Shown: positions 1 to 8,728 of the stretch, in pieces
How the letters are laid out: the number at the start of each line of letters is the position of its first letter
Position numbering within the stretch: position 1 is the first letter of the stretch
Assembly: GCA_019550975.1 (NCBI GenBank)
Contig: SDWH01000002.1
Location: forward strand, 124,001 to 188,000
From: Bacteroidales bacterium SW299
GTDB lineage: Bacteria; Bacteroidota; Bacteroidia; Bacteroidales; Bacteroidaceae
Direction: 5' to 3'
DNA length: 64,000 nucleotides
Position numbers and translations under genes: made by a program
Notes under the pieces: generated by a model
The model's database searches: none
Seen by the model: the letters and a program-made list of their open reading frames with translations, nothing else
Told to the model about the DNA's origin: nothing

Positions 1-2
1 TG

Positions 3-1298
3 CCCGCCCCGAAAGTAAACGAACTTTGGAAGAATTATCAGCTTTATACTGAGAAGTTTTATGATATGGTGAAGCTGAACAATGAGTTCAGAGAATATGA
101 CTTCAAGAAGAATCTGGAGCAGAAAACGCATTTGTGCGAGGCTGCGGAAAAACTGGCTGATGAACCGGATGTGATTTCGGCATTCCACCAGTTGCAGAAG
201 CTGCATCAGGAATTCCGTTCAGTCGGTCCGGTTGCAAAGGAACTGCGCGAAAGCATCTGGGCACGCTTCAAGGCTGCTTCAACAGTGGTGAACCGCCGTC
301 ATCAGCAGCATTTTGAGGAACTGAAAGAGAAGGAGCAGAACAATCTTGACCAGAAAACCGTGATTTGCGAGATTGTTGAAAGCATGGAGTACGACAAGTT
401 CACTACGTTTGCCGACTGGGAGGAAAAGACTCAGGAGATTCTTGCCTTGCAGGCGAAATGGAAAACCATCGGATATGCCCCGCAGAAAATGAATGTGAAG
501 ATTTTCGAGCGTTTCCGTGCGGCATGCGATGAATTTTTCCGCCGGAAGGCTGCGTTCTTCAAGATGGTCAAAGAAAACATGGCTTCCAATCTGGAAAAGA
601 AGAAAGCACTGTGCGAGCAGGCTGAGTCGCTGAAAGAAAGCACCGACTGGAAGGCTACGGCAGAAATCCTGACAAAGCTCCAGAAAGAGTGGAAAACCAT
701 AGGTCCTGTAGCCAAGAAACATTCTGATGCCGTTTGGAAGCGGTTTATCGGAGCCTGCGACTATTTCTTTGAACAGAAGAATAAGGCAACCTCTTCCCAG
801 CGTTCTGAAGAACTGGAGAATCTTGCGAAAAAGGAAGAGATTATCAAGGAACTTGCTGCCCTTGACGGTTCGGGCAATACGGATGAGGCTGCGGTTGAAC
901 GTACACGCGAACTGATGAAGGAGTGGAACTCAATCGGTTTTGTTCCGTTTAAAGAGAAAGACCGCCTGTACAAAGAATACCATAATCTGGTGGACAAACT
1001 TTTCGACCGCCTGCATCTTTCTGCGGCTGAAAAGAAACTGAGCAGCTTCAAGGCGGGCCTTAGCAAAGACGGCAATCTGTATCGCGACCGTGAACGTCTT
1101 GTCCGTACGTATGAAGGGCTGAAGAGCGATATTCAGACTTACGAAAACAATCTGGGATTCTTGAATGCGGCTTCTCAGAAGGGAAATAGCCTGGTGGCCG
1201 ACATCAACCGGAAAATAGAACGCTTGAAAGCGGATATGGAACTTGTGCTGAAGAAAATAGCTGCCATCGACGAAACGCTGAGAGAACAGCAGCAGTAA
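3..1298 (+). CDS. DUF349 domain-containing protein (5' partial)
   Basis: The reading frame is open from the first bases of the window, so the gene starts upstream; the ATG at 66 is internal. About 431 residues are visible. The protein is built of repeated helical DUF349 units. Four repeats can be seen, each centred on a W/F-x-x-[IV]-G-x-[VA]-P core (for example WKTIGYAP and WKTIGPVA) followed by a W/F-x-R-F-x-x-A helix. The C-terminus is a charged, coiled-coil-like stretch of about 90 residues ending in EQQQ. Family members in Bacteroides are usually near 600 residues, so roughly the N-terminal third is missing from view. The biochemical role of this family in Bacteroidetes is not established, and no enzymatic motif is visible. 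It converges on pfkA across a shared hairpin. Confidence 0.85.
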   Translation, partial: PAPKVNELWKNYQLYTEKFYDMVKLNNEFREYDFKKNLEQKTHLCEAAEKLADEPDVISAFHQLQKLHQEFRSVGPVAKELRESIWARFKAASTVVNRRHQQHFEELKEKEQNNLDQKTVICEIVESMEYDKFTTFADWEEKTQEILALQAKWKTIGYAPQKMNVKIFERFRAACDEFFRRKAAFFKMVKENMASNLEKKKALCEQAESLKESTDWKATAEILTKLQKEWKTIGPVAKKHSDAVWKRFIGACDYFFEQKNKATSSQRSEELENLAKKEEIIKELAALDGSGNTDEAAVERTRELMKEWNSIGFVPFKEKDRLYKEYHNLVDKLFDRLHLSAAEKKLSSFKAGLSKDGNLYRDRERLVRTYEGLKSDIQTYENNLGFLNAASQKGNSLVADINRKIERLKADMELVLKKIAAIDETLREQQQ

Positions 1299-1320
1299 GA
1301 AGATACCGGCAAATGCAATG

Positions 1321-1364
1321 CAAGGGGCACGGATGAATGGATAACCAAACGTCTGTGCCCCTTG
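1321..1364. terminator. bidirectional terminator hairpin
   Basis: A 10-bp perfect stem (CAAGGGGCAC / GTGCCCCTTG), extendable by three pairs including one wobble, lies between the convergent DUF349 gene and pfkA. No clear T-run follows, so its strength is uncertain. Confidence 0.6.
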
Positions 1365-1392
1365 TGCTGTTGTTATGTGTATCGTTCAAATG

Positions 1393-2373
1393 TCAGATTG
1401 ACAGCTCGTGAAGAACGTTCACCAGTTCGCGGTCGATAGGCTTGTCGTTCTTGATTGCCTTGGCAAAAGGAACGTAAACAATCTGGTCGTTCTCGATGCC
1501 GATCATGATGTTGCGTTGTCCTTCCATCAAAGCCTGGATGCTTGCCACACCCATGCGGCTGGCGATGATGCGGTCGTGCGCTGTCGGACGTCCGCCGCGC
1601 TGCAGGTGTCCGAGGATAGTGACGCGCACGTCGTATTGCGGATATTCATTCTTTACACGTTCGGCATAGTGCATTGCGCCTCCGGTGATTTCGCTTTCGG
1701 CTACCAGCACGATTGAGCTGCTCTTGGATTTGCGGAAACCGTTGTTGATGAATTCTTCCAGCTGGTCTACTTCTGTATTGAATTCCGGGATGATGGCAGC
1801 TTCCGCTCCTGCGGCAATGGCGCCGTTCAGGGCAAGGAATCCGGCGTCACGTCCCATGACTTCGACGAAGAACAGACGTTCGTGCGAAGTTGCGGTGTCG
1901 CGGATCTTGTCCACAGCATCCAGGATTGTATTCAGTGCAGTATCATATCCGATGGTAGTGTCAGTTCCGTAAAGGTCGTTGTCGATGGTTCCAGGCAGTC
2001 CGATGCAGGGGACGTCGAACTCTTGCGCCAGCAGACGCGCGCCGGTCAGCGAGCCGTCGCCTCCGATGACGATCAATGCGTCGATGCCTTCCTTTTTCAT
2101 TGTATCGTAAGCGATCTGCCGGCCTTCGGGTGTCTTGAATTCCTGGCAGCGTGCTGTTTTCAGGATGGTACCTCCCAATTGGATGATGTTGCTGACATTC
2201 TCGGTCTTGAACTCCTTGATTTCACCGGTAATCAAGCCCTTGTATCCTCTGTAGATACCTTTTACTTTCAGTCCGTTGTAGATTGCCGAGCGGGTTATCG
2301 CACGGATTGCGGCGTTCATACCGGGGGCGTCACCTCCTGAAGTAAGAATACCGATACATTTTATAGTTCCCAT
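1393..2373 (-). CDS. pfkA: ATP-dependent 6-phosphofructokinase
   Basis: The cytoplasmic glycolytic enzyme phosphorylates fructose 6-phosphate to fructose 1,6-bisphosphate. The 326 residues match the usual short bacterial PfkA. Visible motifs are [13 protein letters not shown] near residue 14 (nucleotide binding), GGDGS near 104, PGTIDND near 127 with the catalytic Asp, MGRDAG near 168 and GHLQRGG near 252. GGDG (not GGDD) and PGTIDND (not PKTIDND) are the family signatures of ATP rather than pyrophosphate use. The gene stands alone with its own -7 box. Bacteroides genomes often carry more than one pfkA; whether this is the main copy cannot be told from the window. Confidence 0.95.
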   Translation of the reverse strand: MGTIKCIGILTSGGDAPGMNAAIRAITRSAIYNGLKVKGIYRGYKGLITGEIKEFKTENVSNIIQLGGTILKTARCQEFKTPEGRQIAYDTMKKEGIDALIVIGGDGSLTGARLLAQEFDVPCIGLPGTIDNDLYGTDTTIGYDTALNTILDAVDKIRDTATSHERLFFVEVMGRDAGFLALNGAIAAGAEAAIIPEFNTEVDQLEEFINNGFRKSKSSSIVLVAESEITGGAMHYAERVKNEYPQYDVRVTILGHLQRGGRPTAHDRIIASRMGVASIQALMEGQRNIMIGIENDQIVYVPFAKAIKNDKPIDRELVNVLHELSI

Positions 2374-2398
2374 AATGATAAGTGTTATGTTTTGTTTG

Positions 2399-2406
2399 CA
2401 AAATTA
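2399..2406 (-). promoter_or_regulatory. pfkA promoter -7 box
   Basis: On the minus strand this reads TAATTTTG, matching the Bacteroides TAnnTTTG element, 25 bp ahead of the pfkA start codon. A TTTG lies about 25 bp further upstream, which is longer than usual, so only the -7 box is claimed. Confidence 0.5.
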
Positions 2407-2458
2407 CAAAATAACTGTCTTCGGGCGATGTCAAAATGATTAAAATTTAAGAATTTAA

Positions 2459-2488
2459 GAGTCTGTCGTACAAATATGCGACAGGCTC
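2459..2488 (-). terminator. terminator of the cmk-ispH operon
   Basis: A 10-bp stem (GAGTCTGTCG / CGACAGGCTC, one wobble) with a 10-nt loop begins 7 bp after the ispH stop. On the minus strand it is followed by an AT-rich, T-containing stretch. Confidence 0.65.
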
Positions 2489-2495
2489 TAAGAAG

Positions 2496-3362
2496 TTATT
2501 CTCCCGTAATTTCCTTTTTGCAGGCTTCCATCAGCCATTTGGGCGTAGATGTGGCGCCGCAGATGCCGATGGATCTTGCATTTTCGGTCAGCTTCTTGTC
2601 TATTTCTCCGGGTCCGTCAATCTGATATGAGTTCGGATTGACTTTCCGGCATTCGTGATACAGGATCTTTCCGTTCGAACTTTTGTGTCCGCAGACAAAG
2701 AATATCAGGTCGTGTCCGGCAGCAAACTGGCGTATGTTTGGCATCCTGTTTGCTACCTGCCGGCAGATGGTATCGAAATATTCAAACGTGGCTTCAGGCG
2801 AAATGTGTTCTTTTATGTAGGCTACGATTTCGCGGAATTCATCGAGCGACTTTGTCGTTTGCGAGTAAAGCCGGATGTCTTTCGAGAAATCCAGTTTGGA
2901 CACTTCTCCGATGCTTTCGATCACGATGGCTTTTCCTTCGGTTTGCCCTACCAGTCCCAGTACCTCGGCATGTCCGTTTTTTCCGAAAATGACGATTTGC
3001 TTTTCTTTTCCCGACAACGTGTTGTCGTATTCCTGCTTGATGCGTTTTTGCAGGCGCAGCACGACAGGGCAGGTGGCGTCGATAATTTCAATGTGGTTGC
3101 GGCGTGCCATTTCGTATGTTTGCGGCGGTTCGCCGTGTGCCCGCAGCAGCACTTTCACGTTTCTCAGTCCGGCAAATTCTTTGTGAGTAATCGTGACGAG
3201 TCCCATTTTCCGGAGTCTTTCGCATTCTTGTCCGTTGTGTACGATATCGCCCAGGCAATAAAGCGTTTCTCCTTTCGCCAGCTCTTCTTCCGCCTTTTTT
3301 ATGGCTGTGGTTACTCCGAAGCAGAAGCCCGATCCCTCGTCGATTTCTACATTGTTATTCAT
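2496..3362 (-). CDS. ispH: 4-hydroxy-3-methylbut-2-enyl diphosphate reductase
   Basis: IspH is the last enzyme of the MEP isoprenoid pathway. It is an Fe-S protein that reduces HMBPP to IPP and DMAPP. The 288-residue length is typical. The three conserved cysteines are visible in FCFGV (residue 14), DATCPVV (near 98) and ICRQVANR (near 201), together with the SNSS-like KSSNGK substrate-site segment near 226. The start codon lies inside the 3' end of cmk (8-bp overlap), so the two are translationally coupled in a cmk-ispH operon. A cytidylate kinase next to isoprenoid synthesis is a common gene order in Bacteroides. An isoprenoid chain synthase gene starts divergently upstream of the operon, which puts two steps of the pathway together. 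Confidence 0.94.
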   Translation of the reverse strand: MNNNVEIDEGSGFCFGVTTAIKKAEEELAKGETLYCLGDIVHNGQECERLRKMGLVTITHKEFAGLRNVKVLLRAHGEPPQTYEMARRNHIEIIDATCPVVLRLQKRIKQEYDNTLSGKEKQIVIFGKNGHAEVLGLVGQTEGKAIVIESIGEVSKLDFSKDIRLYSQTTKSLDEFREIVAYIKEHISPEATFEYFDTICRQVANRMPNIRQFAAGHDLIFFVCGHKSSNGKILYHECRKVNPNSYQIDGPGEIDKKLTENARSIGICGATSTPKWLMEACKKEITGE

Positions 3363-4047
3363 GAGTCGCTTTGTTGAATTGTTCTTTCAGCCATTCTTTC
3401 TGTTCAGCTATGCTCATGTGGCTGTTGTCGAGCAGAAGCGCATCGTCTGCTTTGCGCAGCGGGCTGATCTCCCGGCTTTGGTCGATACGGTCGCGGTCTT
3501 CTATGTTTTTCAGTATTTCCTCAAAAGAAACGTCCTGTCCTTTTTCTTTCAGTTCCTTGTATCTCCGTTCCGCCCGGATCTGTGCCGAAGCCGTAACGAA
3601 TATTTTCAGTTCGGCGTGCGGGAAGACCGCAGTTCCGATGTCGCGTCCGTCCATGACTATCCCTTTTTCCTTGCCCATTGCCTGCTGCTGCCTTACCATT
3701 TCCTCGCGTACAAATCCCAGCGTTGCTATGGGGCTGACGTGTGATGAAACCTCAATGGTGCGGATCTCTCCTTCTACATTCTTGCCGTTCAGGTACGTTG
3801 CGGGACGCTGGCTTGCAGGGTCGAGCCGGAAACTGATGTGTATGTCTTTCATCTGCTGTTTCAGCGTTTCTTCCTGAATGCTGCCGTCTGCATTGAACAT
3901 TCCGTGCTGCAGGCAGTATAATGTCACGGCCCGGTACATGGCTCCGCTGTCAATGTATATGTATCCTATTTCTTTGGCCAGGTCTTTAGCCATTGTGCTC
4001 TTTCCACAAGAAGAAAAGCCGTCGATTGCGATGATTATTTTTTTCAT
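3355..4047 (-). CDS. cmk: (d)CMP kinase
   Basis: Cytidylate kinase transfers phosphate from ATP to CMP and dCMP in pyrimidine nucleotide recycling. The 230 residues carry an N-terminal P-loop GFSSCGKST (residues 9-17), the [12 protein letters not shown] segment near 30 and the VMDGRDIGT motif near 130, all diagnostic of the family. It is the first gene of a two-gene operon with ispH (8-bp overlap). A -7-like box, TATCTTTG on the minus strand at 4080-4073, sits about 25 bp upstream of the start. Confidence 0.94.
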   Translation of the reverse strand: MKKIIIAIDGFSSCGKSTMAKDLAKEIGYIYIDSGAMYRAVTLYCLQHGMFNADGSIQEETLKQQMKDIHISFRLDPASQRPATYLNGKNVEGEIRTIEVSSHVSPIATLGFVREEMVRQQQAMGKEKGIVMDGRDIGTAVFPHAELKIFVTASAQIRAERRYKELKEKGQDVSFEEILKNIEDRDRIDQSREISPLRKADDALLLDNSHMSIAEQKEWLKEQFNKATHE

Positions 4048-4151
4048 TTTAAACTTGGTTTGAAAAGATTTTCAAAGATAAGCAATTGTTCAAATACTCT
4101 GCTCGTGTCAAGCGCAAATGTTTGTTATTTGCATGATTTTTGACGGCAGTA

Positions 4152-4182
4152 TTTGCCTGTTCGATGTTTTATGTTATATTTG
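4152..4182 (+). promoter_or_regulatory. promoter of the polyprenyl synthetase-tatD operon
   Basis: TTTG (4152-4155), a 19-bp gap, then TATATTTG (4175-4182) is a full match to the Bacteroides -33/-7 consensus. It lies inside the longest possible open frame of the next gene and therefore argues for the downstream ATG at 4211. Confidence 0.75.
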
Positions 4183-4210
4183 CCTGACAGTGATATCAAA
4201 TAAAACGAAT

Positions 4211-5194
4211 ATGAAACAAGAGTCAAGTGAAGAACTTTTGAGGCGGATTCATTCGTATATCGAAAAATTGCCGTATATGCATGAACCGGAAGGCCTGTAT
4301 GAACCTGTTGAATATGTGCTGGGACTCGGCGGAAAACGTATCCGCCCTGTTTTGATGCTTCTGGCCTATAATCTTTATAGGGAAGATGTGGACCGGATTT
4401 TTCCTCAGGCCGCAGGCATAGAAACTTATCATAATTTTACGCTTTTGCACGATGATCTGATGGATAAGGCAGATATGCGGAGAAACAAGCCTACGGTACA
4501 CAGAAAATGGGACGAGAACACGGCAATTCTTTCGGGCGACGCCATGCTGATACTGGCTTATCAGTTCATGATGCAGGATTGTCCGGCCGGTTGCATGAAA
4601 GAGGTGATGGGTATATTCGGCCGTACGGCTCTTGAGGTGTGCGAAGGTCAGCAGTGGGATATGGAGTTTGAGTCCCGTACAGATGTGGGTGTTGATGAAT
4701 ACATTGAGATGATCAGGTTGAAGACATCGGTTCTGCTTGCCGGCTCATTGAAGATTGGGGCTGTTCTTGGAGGAGCTTCGGAAAAAGATGCGCAGCTGTT
4801 GTATGATTTCGGAATAAAAATGGGGCTGGCTTTCCAGTTGCAGGATGATTATCTGGATGTTTATGGCGATCCTGCCGTGTTCGGAAAGAAGATAGGAGGG
4901 GATATCTTGTGCAACAAGAAAACGTTCATGCTGATTACTGCGCTTGCACATGCTGGTGCAGGCGACAGGATAGAACTGGAGAAATGGATTGATGCAGCCG
5001 ATTTTGAACCGGATCAGAAGATTCGGGCGGTAACAGACATTTATAATAAGGTAGGAATCGCGGAAATGTGCAATCAGCGGATCAGCGCCTATTATGAAGA
5101 AGGATTGAGGCTTTTGGATGAAGTGGAGGTGGATTCCGCTTTGAAGGTCAATCTGCGCGATTTTGTCTGCGGCATGATGAAACGTAAATTGTAA
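4211..5194 (+). CDS. polyprenyl synthetase (trans-isoprenyl diphosphate synthase)
   Basis: This enzyme condenses IPP with an allylic diphosphate to build a linear isoprenoid chain, such as geranylgeranyl/farnesyl diphosphate or a quinone side chain. The 327 residues show GGKRIRP near 42, the first aspartate motif DDLMD near 83, the KT-x-LL segment near 167 and the second motif DDYLD near 212. The residue before the first motif that sets product length was not interpreted, so the chain length is unknown. The frame stays open to 4118, but a consensus promoter at 4152-4182 makes 4211 the better start. The gene is followed after 5 bp by tatD, so the two are co-transcribed. Confidence 0.9.
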   Translation: MKQESSEELLRRIHSYIEKLPYMHEPEGLYEPVEYVLGLGGKRIRPVLMLLAYNLYREDVDRIFPQAAGIETYHNFTLLHDDLMDKADMRRNKPTVHRKWDENTAILSGDAMLILAYQFMMQDCPAGCMKEVMGIFGRTALEVCEGQQWDMEFESRTDVGVDEYIEMIRLKTSVLLAGSLKIGAVLGGASEKDAQLLYDFGIKMGLAFQLQDDYLDVYGDPAVFGKKIGGDILCNKKTFMLITALAHAGAGDRIELEKWIDAADFEPDQKIRAVTDIYNKVGIAEMCNQRISAYYEEGLRLLDEVEVDSALKVNLRDFVCGMMKRKL

Positions 5195-5199
5195 AGTTT

Positions 5200-5979
5200 A
5201 TGACAGGTCTTTTTGATACGCATACCCATTTATATACGGAAGAGTTTGATGATGACAGGGAACTGGTGCTGGCCCGTGCTGCAGAAGCCGGAGTGACGCA
5301 TTTGTTTATGCCGAACATAGACGATACGTCGGTTGAGGCTATGCTTGCTCTTTGTCATCGGCATGAAAGGTGTTATCCGATGATCGGACTTCATCCCACT
5401 TCGGTTGATGCTGATTGGAAAAGTCGTCTGGAAAGTGTAAAGCTTTGGCTTGATTCTCCCGAAAAGTTTTATGGCATAGGTGAAGTAGGGCTGGATCTGT
5501 ATTGGGACCGGACTTTTGCCGGCGAACAGTTGCGGGTTTTTGACGCACAGATCCAATGGGCTTTGGAGCGGAATATGCCTTTGGTCGTCCACTGCAGGGA
5601 TGCTTATCCGGAACTGTTTGGCGTGTTGGAGCCTTATCGTAAAACGGCCTTGCGCGGCATTTTTCACAGTTTTACCGGGACGGCAGAGGATGCAGCCCGT
5701 CTGATGGAATATGGGGGCTTCATGCTTGGCATCAACGGAGTGGTGACCTTCAAGAAAAGTTCGTTGCCCGAAACATTGCTTCATGTGCCGGTTGGAAGGA
5801 TTGTTCTGGAAACCGATTCTCCGTATCTTGCGCCTGTGCCCTATCGGGGAAAGCGGAATGAGAGCGCCCATATAGTGAAGGTGGCGGAGAAAGTGGCGGA
5901 GATATATTCTCTTTCTGTAGAGGCTGTGGCCCGTATAACGGCTGAAAATGCGTTGAAAGTATTCGATATTGAAGCGTAA
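5200..5979 (+). CDS. tatD: TatD-family metal-dependent hydrolase (DNase)
   Basis: TatD enzymes are TIM-barrel metal-dependent nucleases with 3'-5' exonuclease activity on DNA and RNA. The 259 residues contain the metal-site motifs DTHTHL (residues 6-11), EVGLDL near 96, HCRDA near 133, FHSFTG near 157 and ETDSPYLAP near 206, in the family's usual order. The length is typical. The gene lies 5 bp after the polyprenyl synthetase with no promoter of its own visible. Confidence 0.92.
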   Translation: MTGLFDTHTHLYTEEFDDDRELVLARAAEAGVTHLFMPNIDDTSVEAMLALCHRHERCYPMIGLHPTSVDADWKSRLESVKLWLDSPEKFYGIGEVGLDLYWDRTFAGEQLRVFDAQIQWALERNMPLVVHCRDAYPELFGVLEPYRKTALRGIFHSFTGTAEDAARLMEYGGFMLGINGVVTFKKSSLPETLLHVPVGRIVLETDSPYLAPVPYRGKRNESAHIVKVAEKVAEIYSLSVEAVARITAENALKVFDIEA

Positions 5980-6142
5980 AGTGCTTAAAGTTTATTAATT
6001 TTAGACCGAAAGTTCATTTTTTGAAGGTGCAATGTGCTGTATGAAGAAAAAAAAGAATACTTTTGCACTGCGATTCATTCGCGGTGTTCATAACATTCGC
6101 CATTGGTCTTTCAGCGGAATGATCCGGATGCCAATAAATCAA

Positions 6143-6230
6143 GGAGAGGTGCTCGAGTGGTTGAAGAGGCACGCCTGGAAAGCGTGTATACGTCAAAAGC
6201 GTATCACGGGTTCGAATCCCGTTCTCTCCG
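6143..6230 (+). tRNA. tRNA-Ser (anticodon GGA)
   Basis: An 88-nt class II tRNA. The acceptor GGAGAGG pairs with TCTCTCC (one G-U), the anticodon loop CTGGAAA lies on a GCACGC/GCGTGT stem, a long variable arm is present (TATACG/CGTATC), and the T arm is CGGG-TTCGAAT-CCCG. The 3' CCA is not encoded. A -7-like TACTTTTG lies at 6058-6065. The flanks are ordinary chromosomal genes, so there is no sign of an integrated island here. Confidence 0.96.
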
Positions 6231-6279
6231 CAACCGGAAAAATATGACTGCTATATTTAATCTGTTTTTTAGTCTTTAA

Positions 6280-7062
6280 ATGATGAAAAGGTTGTTTGCG
6301 AATCTTGCGATGGCAAGTGTCTTTTCGTTTTGTGCGATAGTTGCAGTTGCACAGGATACGGTGAGTTTGGTCCCTTCACAAGTGGAAGGAATTGTGGCCG
6401 ATTCGCCGGAGAGTGGGGCTGCAGGCCTGTTGCAGACAATGGAGGAGAGGTTTGTTGAAGGGAATGTGTTTTTTATGTCCCTTATATGTCTGATCTTGTT
6501 GGCCGGACTGATTCTGAGCATTGAACGTGTGATTTTCCTGAATTTGTCAAATGTCAATGCCAAGAAACTGTTGTCCCGGTTGGAAGATGCGCTGGAAAAG
6601 GGCGATATAGAAGGTGCCCGGAATATTTGCAGCAACACGCGCGGCCCTGTTGCTGCGGTTTGCTATCAGGGGCTTTCCCGTATTGACGAAAGTCCTGATG
6701 TGGTCGAACATACCGCTAATATTTATGCCAAGATACAGATAAATCGTTTGAAGAAAGGTTGTTCGTGGATTGCGTTGCTGTTCAAGATCGCTCTGATGTT
6801 GGGCTTTATCGGTATGGTAGGCGGTTTGGTGGTGGCTCTTGATGCAGTGCAGGAGTCGGGTGAGGCTACGCTGATGATTATGGCTGGCGGAATAAAGATG
6901 GCTTTGATCACTTTGGCTTCCGGTCTGGTCGTTTATTTGCTGCTGAAGATTCTTTACAGTTTTATTCAGGCTAAGATTGAAAACCTTTCAAATCAGGTGA
7001 AGGACGCTTTCATAACGCTGTTTGACATGATAATGAAATACAATCTGAAGTATAAAAAGTGA
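6280..7062 (+). CDS. ExbB/TolQ-like protein, diverged and without ExbD partner
   Basis: The 260-residue inner-membrane protein has the layout of Bacteroidetes ExbB: an N-terminal signal-like segment (1-24), a periplasmic stretch, TM1 near 64-82, a cytoplasmic region with NTRGPVAAVCYQGL (119-132), then TM2 near 163-186 and TM3 near 203-225. ExbB normally forms a proton channel with ExbD that energizes TonB or Tol. Two threonines conserved in the TM2 GTV and TM3 motifs of ExbB/TolQ are replaced here: the TM2 motif reads GFIGMVGG (Met179) and TM3 reads ALITLASGL (Leu212). The next gene is a convergent sulfatase, so no exbD follows. The fold assignment is firm; proton-channel function is doubtful. 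The ATG at 6283 is an equally possible start. Confidence 0.8.
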   Translation: MMKRLFANLAMASVFSFCAIVAVAQDTVSLVPSQVEGIVADSPESGAAGLLQTMEERFVEGNVFFMSLICLILLAGLILSIERVIFLNLSNVNAKKLLSRLEDALEKGDIEGARNICSNTRGPVAAVCYQGLSRIDESPDVVEHTANIYAKIQINRLKKGCSWIALLFKIALMLGFIGMVGGLVVALDAVQESGEATLMIMAGGIKMALITLASGLVVYLLLKILYSFIQAKIENLSNQVKDAFITLFDMIMKYNLKYKK

Positions 7063-7086
7063 CGTGCTTCATTGAATTGGAAAGAT

Positions 7087-7153
7087 ACAGAAACACGAAG
7101 GTGCAGAGTTTCTTACGGTCAAAGGAATAAGGCTCTATCCTTCGTGTTTCTGT
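7087..7153. terminator. long hairpin between convergent genes
   Basis: A 15-bp perfect inverted repeat (ACAGAAACACGAAGG and its complement) with a 37-nt loop separates the exbB-like gene from the sulfatase. It probably acts as a two-way terminator, although there is no strong T-run. Confidence 0.5.
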
Positions 7154-7172
7154 GTTCTTGTTTGCCTGTCTG

Positions 7173-8717
7173 TCAAATGCCTGTATCTACAGGGTTCTCG
7201 TCGGGGAATAGCGGGCTGTACAGGATGGTTCGTTTCAGGATCTGCAGTTTGCCGTCCTTCACATATTCTTCCCCCCGTTCGGACAGATGCTGTACCATGG
7301 CTTGGCGAAGTTCGAGCAGTTTGGCTCGATAAGCCTTTTCTTCCGCTACGTCCTTCAGCTCATGCGGGTCTTTTTCCAGATCGAACAATTCTTCTTTTCC
7401 GCTATGGAAACGCCAGATGTATTTGATCTTTCCATCAGTCAGCGCACACCAGTAATTGTCGGGACTGTAACACGTGGCATGTTCCATGTCGATGTACCGC
7501 CGCCACAATGATGCATCTCCTTTCATGAGTTGGAAGAGTGATTGTCCGTCCATGTCTGACGGTGCGCATCCTCCTCCTGCTTCTAAGAATGTGGGCAGCA
7601 GATCGCGCAGTTCTACAGGGTTCTCCACTTTCGTGCCTTTGGGAAAATGATAGCGGGCCGGCCATTTGACGATGTAGGGAATATGCGACGATCCTTCATA
7701 CGGGTAGGTTTTTCTCCAGTGATGGTGGTCGCCGAGCATATCGCCGTGGTCTGATACATAGCAGATGAGCGCGTTCTCATACATTCCTTCTTCTTTCAGC
7801 GCTTGAATGATTCTGCCAATTTCCTCATCAACGAAAGTGACATTGGCATAATAGTGGCGTCGGGAATTTTTGGCATACTCTTCGCCGAAATTGCCGAATG
7901 CAGCATCATGTGCTGCCGTATCCGGATCGGACGGAAGAGCGTACGCTTCTTCTTCGCACCATTCTCCTATGTATGGAGCAGGAACATCCCGCCCGTTATA
8001 CAGATCCATAAGCCGTTGGGGCGGATCATAAGGACTGTGCGGCCGGGCAAAGGATATTTTCAGAAACAGCGGTTGCCCGTTTCCGTGTTTATAGTTCCGG
8101 ATCATTTCCAGAGCCGTTTCAGCAGTCCATGCTGTCGGGTGCAGTTTTTCCGGCAGTTTATATACGGCCGCTCCATGGTCGTTCCATCCCAATCCTGTGG
8201 AATCAGGATTTAATCCGGGCGCATCCATCTGAAACCACAAATGGTAGTCGCTGATGAAATCTTCTGTTTCCACCCTTCCGCTTTCGTCTATCAGCGTTCC
8301 GTGGAATCCGTGCAATGCCTTTTGGGGAAACCAGTGCATTTTCCCGATTCCGAAAGTGTAATAGTCAAGCTCCCGCAGCATACGGGGCATTTCATAGCGG
8401 TAGCGGCTTCCCACTCGTCCGTATCCGAGCATCCCATGATGCCAGGGCGACATTCCTGTCAGCAGCCCCGCTCTTGCAGGCGTGCTGCTGGGGGCTGAGG
8501 TGTATGCATTGGTGAATAGCGTTCCGTCTTGTGCCAGTGCATCCATATTGGGAGTTATGACAGACGGGTTTCCCATGCAGTTCATGGCATCTCCCCGATG
8601 CTGGTCGGACACAATCAGTATGATGTGAGGCTTTTGTGCGGCAAGAGGAATCTGTATTCCTGCGCAAGCACCGGCTGTCAGTGCCAGAATTGACTTGAAG
8701 GCTATATTTGCAGGCAT
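7173..8717 (-). CDS. S1-family sulfatase (Ser-type), secreted
   Basis: S1 sulfatases remove sulfate esters from sugars after a Ser or Cys is converted to formylglycine. The 514-residue protein begins with a signal-like segment (1-28), has the metal-site VSDQHRGD near 36-43, and carries the formylglycine signature S78-T-P-A-R then LLTG. Ser at the first position means it depends on the anaerobic maturase (anSME) rather than a Cys-type enzyme. A YVSDHGDMLGDHH metal motif lies near 332. It is the last gene of the SusC/SusD locus, 11 bp after the PL8 lyase, which fits a sulfated glycosaminoglycan-like substrate. The exact sugar position it attacks cannot be read from the sequence. Confidence 0.9.
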   Translation of the reverse strand: MPANIAFKSILALTAGACAGIQIPLAAQKPHIILIVSDQHRGDAMNCMGNPSVITPNMDALAQDGTLFTNAYTSAPSSTPARAGLLTGMSPWHHGMLGYGRVGSRYRYEMPRMLRELDYYTFGIGKMHWFPQKALHGFHGTLIDESGRVETEDFISDYHLWFQMDAPGLNPDSTGLGWNDHGAAVYKLPEKLHPTAWTAETALEMIRNYKHGNGQPLFLKISFARPHSPYDPPQRLMDLYNGRDVPAPYIGEWCEEEAYALPSDPDTAAHDAAFGNFGEEYAKNSRRHYYANVTFVDEEIGRIIQALKEEGMYENALICYVSDHGDMLGDHHHWRKTYPYEGSSHIPYIVKWPARYHFPKGTKVENPVELRDLLPTFLEAGGGCAPSDMDGQSLFQLMKGDASLWRRYIDMEHATCYSPDNYWCALTDGKIKYIWRFHSGKEELFDLEKDPHELKDVAEEKAYRAKLLELRQAMVQHLSERGEEYVKDGKLQILKRTILYSPLFPDENPVDTGI

Positions 8718-8728
8718 GGCATGTTGTT

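Noticed and set aside
4118..4210. 31-residue N-terminal extension of the polyprenyl synthetase
   Set aside because: A full consensus promoter lies within it, so the transcript should start after this ATG.
6143..6230. tRNA-Ser as an attachment site of an integrated element
   Set aside because: Both sides carry ordinary chromosomal genes, no integrase is present, and no repeat of the tRNA 3' end was noticed nearby.
6032..6247. 71-codon open frame covering the tRNA
   Set aside because: Its second half is tRNA-Ser sequence read as codons, and there is no homology or upstream signal for a protein.
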